The notes under the pieces: generated by a model
Database searches by the model: none
Seen by the model: the letters and a program-made list of their open reading frames with translations, nothing else
What the model was told of the DNA's origin: nothing
Made by a program: the position numbers and the translations under genes
In this document: positions 15,455 to 20,510 of the stretch, piece after piece
Numbering within the stretch: position 1 is the stretch's first letter
How the letters are laid out: each line of letters starts with the position of its first letter
Origin: Bacteroidales bacterium M2
Lineage (GTDB): Bacteria; Bacteroidota; Bacteroidia; Bacteroidales; Muribaculaceae
DNA: 20,510 bases
Direction: 5' to 3'
Assembly: GCA_001689415.1 (NCBI GenBank)
Contig: LUJM01000080.1
Location: 1 to 20,510, forward strand

Positions 15455-15994
15455 TTAAGATTGCTTGCGGTGGTATATTAATTCGATTATGCCATTATAT
15501 TCTTTGGAGCCTGATAATACTAAATCAATCTTATGCTCAGTATTCTCGAAGAGTTTGATTCCGCCACCGAGAATCACGGGTATGACAGCGATATGATATG
15601 TGTCAATCATATCCTTTTCAATAAGTTGTCCGGCAATTTGCGCACCTCCGCAAATCCATATATTCTTTCCTGACTGTTCTCGAAGCTCATCGACAAGTCG
15701 GCATACGGATGTGTTGCGGAAGTGGATGAGTTCGGTATCAATGCTTTTGTCGTCATGGGTTATAACGAAAGTTGATGCTCCTATGTATGGCCATTGATTT
15801 GGCGAAAGCTCCGTCACAATCTGGTCGTAAGTCCTTTTCCCCATGATGACAGTATCAACCGAGTCAAAGAAAGGGGTAAATGTATCCTCTGGCTCAACTG
15901 AATCGTCCTGACCTTTTATCCAGTCTACAGAACCGTTACGGTCGGCTATATAACCGTCAAGACTTACTGCTATATATAGAATTGTTTTTTTCAT
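15455..15994 (-). CDS. Dihydrofolate reductase family protein (RibD C-terminal type)
   Basis: The product has 179 residues and the fold of the RibD C-terminal / YwjB-type reductases, which bind NADPH. Hallmarks are ILYIAVSLDGYIADRNGSVD (5-24), DTVIMGKRTYDQI in the first third, and IWICGGAQIAGQLI, the glycine-rich NADPH loop. PVILGGGIKLF near the end is also typical. True folate reduction is doubtful for this branch and the substrate is unknown. A good ribosome site, AAGGTG, lies shortly before the ATG. Upstream is the acetyltransferase remnant at 16015-16092, and no promoter is seen there, so transcription may come from the upstream minus-strand genes. Confidence 0.87.
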   Translation of the reverse strand: MKKTILYIAVSLDGYIADRNGSVDWIKGQDDSVEPEDTFTPFFDSVDTVIMGKRTYDQIVTELSPNQWPYIGASTFVITHDDKSIDTELIHFRNTSVCRLVDELREQSGKNIWICGGAQIAGQLIEKDMIDTYHIAVIPVILGGGIKLFENTEHKIDLVLSGSKEYNGIIELIYHRKQS

Positions 15995-16014
15995 AGTTCA
16001 CCTTTATTAATTCA

Positions 16015-16092
16015 TTACGAATCGGCATTTGCTCGAGAAGCACTTCTTATGATTCTGGCCGGATTGCCCGCCACAACAGAGTCGTCGGGTAC
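16015..16092 (-). pseudogene. C-terminal remnant of a hexapeptide-repeat acetyltransferase
   Basis: Between two intact genes the minus strand reads VPDDSVVAGNPARIIRSASR, then five more residues and a stop (TAA, 16017-16015). DSVVAGNPARIIR is the end of the left-handed helix in sugar and serine O-acetyltransferases, where it follows the last hexapeptide turns. Nothing upstream in this frame continues the family; the sequence there is the 3' end of the DUF4893 gene. About 25 residues survive, so the gene is dead. It is not a copy of the Vat-type gene nearby, whose matching segment reads SFSIAVGNPAKVIRRRF. Confidence 0.7.
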
Positions 16093-16982
16093 TATCTTAT
16101 AAACTCATAAATTTCCACGCGGTTTTTCTCTGTAGGGAATATCATTATCGCTTTATTAGTGCCGATTTTGTAAACCGTGCCGGCTACGGAATTTTCACTA
16201 CCATAAGTGGTTTGAGGGTCTTCGTTCACGCTCCACCCACCAAGGAATACGAGTGATTCAGGACTGTTTTGATACAGAAATCCTGATTTGCGCTGGCTCC
16301 CTTTTGTTTTCTCAAAAAATATTTTTCCGTCAATCTCTTTGAATCTGCAGTTGAAATATGGATATGAGAAAATGCCGTCGCGTGCATCAATCTGTATTGA
16401 ACGCACTCGCTTGAACCCAATCATTTCCTTGGGCGAAATGGGGTGCGTTTTTGCGTTTAGCAACTTTTCGACAACTGTCTTTTCCGCATATCCGATTGAC
16501 CCCGGTGCAATAGTCGACAATACCTCCTGTGCTATTTCACGGTCAAGCGAGAGTACGCCGTAATCCGCAGGAAGAATAGTTCCTTCAAGGGCATGGTTGA
16601 GATTGTCCGGCATCTCAGGTTTCTGTTTCAATAGTTCACACTTGTCGTTGTAGTACCATTCGTCTCCGGGATTCCCCATAGTCAGGTTCCCCTCAAGACG
16701 GTCATTAGATTCAATCTTGAATCTTCCCTCAAATGGGTTACCGATTTCCTCAGATACTATTATAATCGAATCGTTTGAAAATGTTGTGGAAAGGTTCGCC
16801 CATCCCCAAGTGCGAAAAATGCCGCACGAACAAACGTATTGTTGATTTTGATTGTCGTCACACACATTCATCATCAAATCCTTCGGCCCTTTCCAAGCTC
16901 CTGTTAGATTGCCGGTTTCGGCATAAGAGAACGGTGTTGACAAGCTCGCAAGTGCTATAAATGCTATATATATTCTTTTCAC
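16092..16982 (-). CDS. Exported DUF4893 domain-containing protein
   Basis: This 296-residue protein has a signal peptide at residues 1-21, with cleavage likely in SYA-ET. The C-terminal part resembles DUF4893 as I know it: a basic GSQRKSGFLYQNSPESLVFL segment, then GGWSVNEDPQTTYGSE, AGTVYKIGTNKAIMIFP and a closing VEIYEFI. The N-terminal half (about 25-125) carries cysteines in NVCDD, VCSCG and DKCELL and looks like a separate small beta domain. The function of the family is unknown. It follows the lipoprotein gene by only 5 bases and is probably co-transcribed. Its stop abuts the acetyltransferase remnant. Confidence 0.72.
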   Translation of the reverse strand: MKRIYIAFIALASLSTPFSYAETGNLTGAWKGPKDLMMNVCDDNQNQQYVCSCGIFRTWGWANLSTTFSNDSIIIVSEEIGNPFEGRFKIESNDRLEGNLTMGNPGDEWYYNDKCELLKQKPEMPDNLNHALEGTILPADYGVLSLDREIAQEVLSTIAPGSIGYAEKTVVEKLLNAKTHPISPKEMIGFKRVRSIQIDARDGIFSYPYFNCRFKEIDGKIFFEKTKGSQRKSGFLYQNSPESLVFLGGWSVNEDPQTTYGSENSVAGTVYKIGTNKAIMIFPTEKNRVEIYEFIR

Positions 16983-16987
16983 GACAG

Positions 16988-17419
16988 TCAGAAATTGGAT
17001 ATAGACATTCTTTCAATTCCACATTTTATGAGGTTGCGTTTAACCTTTTCAATCGTTGCGTCCGAAACATCATCTCCAACTGATATACGAAGTTCTGAGC
17101 CGTTTTTGAGTCGGTTGATCTGAACGGAGTCCATTGAAGCAAACCAATTGGATAGCAGATCCGGGAAATCAGGTTTGCTTGTGTCCAATATCAAAGGAGT
17201 GCTGTCCTGCCCCGAAAAATTATTGTTGCAGGTCATCAGGCTGTCGCTTGAAATTTCAAGCACAACACTGAACGTTTTGTCGGCATCGGTGTATTCCAAT
17301 GGAGGTCTGTCGTCGTTTGCCAATGCGGAGCATTGGTTATTATTTGCTGATTGGCTGCAAGATGTCATAATCACCATGGCACCAACTGTCAACAAACATA
17401 GGATGTTTTTATGTTTCAT
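16988..17419 (-). CDS. Small lipoprotein of unknown function
   Basis: The 143-residue product has a lipoprotein signal: basic MKHKN, a hydrophobic stretch, and MTSC with the acylated residue at Cys21. The following 20 residues are polar and disordered in look. The mature part has no family I recognise with confidence. Its end, ELRISVGDDVSDATIEKVKR and then a Gly-Ile-x-x-Met pattern, faintly recalls the periplasmic end of ExbD (a strand, an Asp, a helix, Gly-Ile, a strand), but this is weak. It is tightly spaced before the DUF4893 gene, suggesting a two-gene envelope unit. It starts 35 bases after the DJ-1-like gene ends. Confidence 0.72.
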   Translation of the reverse strand: MKHKNILCLLTVGAMVIMTSCSQSANNNQCSALANDDRPPLEYTDADKTFSVVLEISSDSLMTCNNNFSGQDSTPLILDTSKPDFPDLLSNWFASMDSVQINRLKNGSELRISVGDDVSDATIEKVKRNLIKCGIERMSISNF

Positions 17420-17454
17420 CTCAGTTTCCTCGTTTCGATACGTTAGAATTAGAC

Positions 17455-18063
17455 TCAGTTTTTGAAAAGAGCACAGAAACCCTGCTTGTTGAACTGATAA
17501 TACATTTCTATGCGCTCGGGTGTGTCGTTTTCAAGTAGCAGCAACAACTCTTTTGTGAATTCAAGTACACCGGAACCATTGGCCGTTACAATGCCGCCGT
17601 CGGATACTGCCTGCTGGTGTACATAATTTTTCGAATTTGTATAAGTCTCTTTTCCCCACAGTTTTAGTTGCTCTATTCCATTGCCGGTATGACTTACGCC
17701 ATTAAGAAATCCATGCTTAGCCATGAAAGATGCTCCATTACAGATTGCGCCGACAATTATACCCTTGTCCAGCGCTTTGTGTACAATGGGTGCAACCTTA
17801 TCGGCAATCGGAGTAAGCCAGCCATAACCGCCTATTAAAACAAGTGCGGCATAATCTTCCGGCATATTCTCAAAAGAATAGTCGGGCAACACACGGAAGC
17901 CCCCGATTGCAGTTACAGGCTCCAATGTCTGCGCCACAATTTTATTTACATACTTGGGGTTTGACTTCAGCTGTTGCTCGTCACTGCTTATAGCCTCCAT
18001 GAGATATACCATTTCGTGCGAAGCGAAGTCAGGAAGCAGGACATATAATATTTCGTTCGTCAT
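17455..18063 (-). CDS. DJ-1/PfpI family protein
   Basis: The 202-residue protein has the class I glutamine-amidotransferase-like fold of the DJ-1/PfpI family. Members include glyoxalases, deglycases, chaperones and AraC-linked sensors. The nucleophile elbow is GAICNG (105-110) with Cys108, and Glu17 in SHEMVY is in the position that tunes the cysteine. LVLIGGYGW (75-83) precedes the oxyanion region. H125 in GVSHTGNG may complete the site. It is close to YdeA/YraA-type cytoplasmic members by size, but the reaction cannot be named. It follows the YciI-like gene by 8 bases, so the two form an operon. Confidence 0.88.
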   Translation of the reverse strand: MTNEILYVLLPDFASHEMVYLMEAISSDEQQLKSNPKYVNKIVAQTLEPVTAIGGFRVLPDYSFENMPEDYAALVLIGGYGWLTPIADKVAPIVHKALDKGIIVGAICNGASFMAKHGFLNGVSHTGNGIEQLKLWGKETYTNSKNYVHQQAVSDGGIVTANGSGVLEFTKELLLLLENDTPERIEMYYQFNKQGFCALFKN

Positions 18064-18071
18064 GTTATGGC

Positions 18072-18362
18072 TTATTTTAGAATATCGGCAAGGCTCGGTT
18101 CACAAAACATCGAAGGAGTAAACTCCACAATCTGATAAGAGGCAATTCCATTGATATTAAACGGGTCTTGCGAAATGATAGCGTCAACAGCAGCTCGGCT
18201 ATTGGCCCTTATCATTATCACCCCTCCGGTACGAGGGTTTTGAGGACCCGAGGTGATGAAATCGCCTGATGCATAATGACAAGCAAGGTAATCGCGGTGC
18301 GCTTGAAGAAAGCGGTCTACTTCTTCAAGAGGCTTCTTATAAGTTAGAATAGCAATAAACAT
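18072..18362 (-). CDS. YciI-like protein
   Basis: This 96-residue protein is a single YCII-related domain, a ferredoxin-like fold that forms dimers. MFIAILTYKKPLEEVDRFLQ (1-20) is the typical opening. His22 in AHRDYL and Asp34 in SGDF are the conserved pair proposed as active site in this family. GGVIMIRANSRAAVDAII and QDPF then VEFTP are also usual. Known relatives include muconolactone isomerase-like and dehydrochlorinase enzymes, but most have no assigned reaction. It is the first gene of the minus-strand run, 25 bases downstream of a -7 promoter box. Confidence 0.85.
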   Translation of the reverse strand: MFIAILTYKKPLEEVDRFLQAHRDYLACHYASGDFITSGPQNPRTGGVIMIRANSRAAVDAIISQDPFNINGIASYQIVEFTPSMFCEPSLADILK

Positions 18363-18387
18363 AGTAGTATATCATTGTTTAAGACTA

Positions 18388-18395
18388 CAAAGTTA
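18388..18395 (-). promoter_or_regulatory. -7 promoter box for the minus-strand gene run
   Basis: The minus strand reads TAACTTTG here, matching TAnnTTTG, and lies 25 bases before the YciI-like start. No TTTG is present 19-21 bases further upstream, so the -33 element is weak. It is the only promoter-like motif I found for the six minus-strand genes. Confidence 0.5.
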
Positions 18396-18772
18396 ATCAA
18401 AATTACCCGATATTAATCTACATTTGAATATCTGCAAATCCAAGGAGTGTGACTAAAGCATAAATAGCGTGTGATATTGCAACGATAGGCTTCGACAAGG
18501 TTCGAACAGTTTATGACAGCTGACAGGCTCAGCCTTGCTCACGGCAGAAACGTATATCGCTGCGGCTTCGGTTCGTTCATCGTCAAAACATGTGCGGAGA
18601 AAAGTCTCTCGACATCAATAAATACACAATCAGTGACTGTGAAACTGTATACAAATGTAGCGAGAATTATGGAATGTGGGGCTATGGTTGTCTCTTTTGA
18701 GTTTTTTGGCTATATATCGCATTGAATATCAATAATTAGTTGTATCTTTGCTGTAGTTCAGACGATAGGCTT
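18396..18772. other. Spacer between divergent transcription units
   Basis: About 375 bases separate the YciI-like gene from the WG-repeat-like gene. No convincing gene is present. A 70-codon frame at 18513-18725 has no recognisable motif, and frames beside it contain stops. The 11-base word ACGATAGGCTT occurs at 18482-18492 and again at 18762-18772, directly before the next start codon. The -7 box for the + strand gene lies at 18743-18750. Confidence 0.5.
18721..18750 (+). promoter_or_regulatory. Promoter for the WG-repeat-like gene
   Basis: TATCTTTG (18743-18750) fits the -7 box. ATTG (18721-18724) is a three-of-four match to the -33 TTTG at an 18-base spacing, slightly short. The start codon follows 22 bases after the box. 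Confidence 0.5.
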
Positions 18773-19177
18773 ATGAAACAGAGTCAGAGGATAATATGCG
18801 GTATCTTGGGTGCAATAGCTATATTGTTCTTTGCAGTGTGTACAGCCGTTTTTGTTGATGTAGACGGACATCATCAATCAGTTGCAGAGGCTGGATTTAG
18901 GCCATTTCATTACGATAATGGCGATGATTATGTGTCGGACGGTGCCTACCGGATTGTAGATAAGGAAGGCCGGATAGGTTATGCTACAGAAAATGATGAG
19001 GTGATAATATCTCCACGTTTTGCGTTCGGATTCCCATTTGAGGAGGGCAGGGCAAAAGTGACCGACAGTGGTCGTCTTGAGGAAGTAGAAGGCAGCAATG
19101 GAGAATACCACTATTGGGTAAGCGCCAATTGGTATTGGATAGATAAGCTTGGGAACAGACTTGAAACTGATGAATAA
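18773..19177 (+). CDS. Membrane-anchored or exported WG-repeat-like protein
   Basis: The 134-residue product begins with a basic stretch and a hydrophobic helix (about 7-28), either an anchor or an uncleaved signal. The rest resembles WG repeats: YRIVDKEGRIGYATENDEVI (59-78), then ISPRFAFGFPFEEGRAKVTD (79-98), with a second partial unit WYWIDKLGNRLE (120-131). Such repeats form beta modules of unknown binding role. I chose the ATG at 18773 rather than a TTG at 18740 because the TTG would lie upstream of the -7 box end. The next exported-protein gene begins 10 bases after its stop, suggesting a pair. Confidence 0.72.
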   Translation: MKQSQRIICGILGAIAILFFAVCTAVFVDVDGHHQSVAEAGFRPFHYDNGDDYVSDGAYRIVDKEGRIGYATENDEVIISPRFAFGFPFEEGRAKVTDSGRLEEVEGSNGEYHYWVSANWYWIDKLGNRLETDE

Positions 19178-19187
19178 ATTGACGACT

Positions 19188-19904
19188 ATGAAGAATAGGA
19201 TAATAACGTTATTGCTAATTTGCACGACAGCTCTTGCATGTTGCGGTCAATCTTTTCTGTCAAAGTATCAGAAACTGACCAGGAGTGATTTAAGTGAGTT
19301 TATTCGGGATTGGGAAGTATATTCTGATAGTGTTGCATCAAAGGCTACGATTAATGATAGTCTTATTAGGATGATAGTTCGTAGCGAAACCGAGATTATG
19401 AACATTGAAGTGGCGAAAGAAGCTTCAATGCTACATTATGTTACACGTCGATATATAAAGGTTGAAAGATATGATTTAGATGTCGATACGGTATTTGCAA
19501 AGTCTTATTTGGGATTCCCTAGCTATATCCCTGAAATGAAAGATGAGCAGTATAGTGTCGATAGTATAACTCCACCGTTGCCGCAAGGTGGTTTATATTT
19601 GACTTCGGATATCGGAAAGAAATTGTCGATATTCGCCGGGGGATTGATTAAAAATGATAATATACAAAAAATCCATAAAAAAAACCTGAGTGAAATCAGG
19701 AAGTATATTCCTGCGGATTACGGTCATTGGGGCGGGTATTGGTGGTTTACATCTTTTCCACTGATTACTGACATCTGCTATGCCAATAATCTGATAGCTG
19801 TGTTTAGAAGAACAAGTTGGTGCACAGGAGATGTAATCTGGTATGTTAAAAAAGACGGCAAGTATGTGAAACGTGCAACCCCCATATCTTCATGGGTCGA
19901 ATGA
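19188..19904 (+). CDS. Exported protein of unknown function
   Basis: I do not recognise a family. The 238-residue product starts with a clear signal sequence (MKNRIITLLLICTTALA). Two cysteines (18 and 19) follow ALA, so it may be a lipoprotein or be cut by signal peptidase I. The mature part is soluble-looking and rich in Tyr and charged residues, with a Trp-rich patch YGHWGGYWWFTSFP in its last third and TSWCTGDVIWYVKKDGKYVK near the end. The ATG at 19188 was chosen because it gives a standard signal peptide. An in-frame ATG at 19170 overlaps the previous gene by 8 bases and would also be possible. It is probably co-transcribed with the WG-repeat-like gene. Confidence 0.65.
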   Translation: MKNRIITLLLICTTALACCGQSFLSKYQKLTRSDLSEFIRDWEVYSDSVASKATINDSLIRMIVRSETEIMNIEVAKEASMLHYVTRRYIKVERYDLDVDTVFAKSYLGFPSYIPEMKDEQYSVDSITPPLPQGGLYLTSDIGKKLSIFAGGLIKNDNIQKIHKKNLSEIRKYIPADYGHWGGYWWFTSFPLITDICYANNLIAVFRRTSWCTGDVIWYVKKDGKYVKRATPISSWVE

Positions 19905-20510
19905 CGATAAATCCGGGAAGAGTGGAGTATTATGCCTATTTTTCATAGTGGCAAACAAGCAATAAAACTACTATGAGCAGTCTCATAACCTGTTTTTCTC
20001 AACATGTCTTGATAACGAATTACTATAATATTCGCCGAGTATCTTTAATATTATAATTCTTCTCTAAAATGCACATTGGTCCAGAAATTAGACCATGGTC
20101 AGGATTATATAATAAAATCCTGTCATCGGACATATATATCCCGACCTGATTGTTAAAAATACTCATACTTTGAACCTATGAGTTTGGCGTAATATCAAGA
20201 CCACCGGCTTCAGTAATCGTCTCCTCAGCCGGAACTCATTATAAAATTTAGTAACAGCGATTGTTGCGACGTAAAGTTGACATGCGTTAAGATAATCCAC
20301 CGTTATCAAAATTGCGATCTCCTATCGGTTTAATGGGTTATAGTGTGGTGTTTCTGCTCATGTTTAGGTAATTGATTATTCCTTTGGAAAACAAGTTGGG
20401 AAACGCTGGGAAACACAACCTCAAAAATAGGGAAACGTACTTAGAAATCAAGCCATCGAGTTTCTGATAGTTTGAGGAGCCATAATTAGGGATATTCAGA
20501 AAACATCTAA
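19905..20510. other. 606-base gene-free stretch at the window end
   Basis: No frame longer than about 40 codons with coding character is seen on either strand, and no family fragment could be recognised. The stretch is AT-rich to about 20200. It contains a run of short hairpins (20077-20232, listed separately), a further small hairpin GATAA/TTATC (20291-20307), and three copies of GGGAAAC at 20398, 20408 and 20430. A gene beyond the window could use it as an upstream region. Confidence 0.5.
20077..20232. repeat. String of short hairpins
   Basis: Five inverted repeats follow one another. TGGTC/GACCA lies at 20077-20095 (loop 9), CAGGATT/AATCCTG at 20100-20122 (loop 9), TCGG/CCGA at 20126-20144 (loop 11), ACTCATA/TATGAGT at 20161-20183 (loop 9) and CCGGCT/AGCCGG at 20204-20232 (loop 17). 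The palindrome GACCATGGTC (20091-20100) bridges the first two. The strand of any transcript is unknown. It may be a structured RNA, a recombination site, or chance in AT-rich DNA. Confidence 0.4.

Noticed and set aside
13497..18362. A defence island or antiphage system in the accessory region
   Set aside because: None of the genes has nuclease, helicase, reverse transcriptase, TIR, CBASS or toxin-antitoxin hallmarks.
18513..18725. A 70-codon frame in the divergent spacer
   Set aside because: No motif, no ribosome site and no family resemblance; it is not reported as a gene.
14920..19932. GTGGAGTATTA at 14920-14930 and 19922-19932, as possible ends of a mobile segment
   Set aside because: An 11-base match between any two places in 20 kb is expected many times by chance, and no integrase or transposase lies between.
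19905..20510. Possible gene fragments in the terminal gene-free stretch
   Set aside because: Frames on both strands are short, and no fragment recalls a known family.

Overview
The window reads as a chromosomal segment from a member of Bacteroidota, order Bacteroidales, probably close to Muribaculaceae. Three things support this. Several genes are preceded by the Bacteroidota promoter pattern (TTTG, about 19-20 bases, TAnnTTTG). Family members found mainly in this phylum are present: DUF4835, a 57-residue Hc1-like protein and an extended NusB. The gene order dnaN / DnaQ-like exonuclease / coaBC / DUF4835 / recN / rlmB, then nusB / yajC / YbbR-like / coaE, is one I know from this group. The family-level placement is inference.

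Bases 1-13496 are a dense housekeeping block, all on the + strand. It opens with the 3' end of a tRNA and a terminator hairpin. Next come pyrK-pyrD (a NAD-linked dihydroorotate dehydrogenase), queF-queC (7-deazaguanine/queuosine synthesis, behind a clear promoter and a hairpin leader), and a small Hc1-like gene with its own terminator. A second clear promoter starts dnaN, followed by the exonuclease, coaBC, DUF4835, recN and rlmB, mostly overlapping or nearly so. The last run is nusB, yajC, a YbbR-like gene and coaE. CoaBC and CoaE supply three of the steps from phosphopantothenate to CoA.

Bases 13497-18362 look accessory. A GNAT acetyltransferase on + faces a run of minus-strand genes. In transcription order these are YciI-like, DJ-1/PfpI-like, a small lipoprotein, a DUF4893 protein, a DHFR/RibD-type reductase and a Vat-type xenobiotic acetyltransferase. 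Two decayed genes lie among them: the C-terminal tail of a hexapeptide acetyltransferase and the C-terminal part of a flavodoxin-like reductase. A palindrome-rich REP-like sequence lies between the flavodoxin remnant and the Vat gene. Genes of this type and the gene debris suggest a region of gain and loss for small-molecule modification enzymes.

Bases 18363-20510 hold a spacer with divergent promoter motifs, a pair of small exported-protein genes (WG-repeat-like and unknown), and about 600 bases without a gene. That last stretch contains a string of short hairpins and repeated GGGAAAC words.

I found no CRISPR array, transposase, phage module or recognisable defence system. The most distinctive observations are an apparent internal duplication (about 174 residues) that explains the unusual length of NusB, a CoaBC decarboxylase domain without the usual clamp cysteine, the small gene remnants in the minus-strand cluster, and the hairpin string near 20.1 kb.
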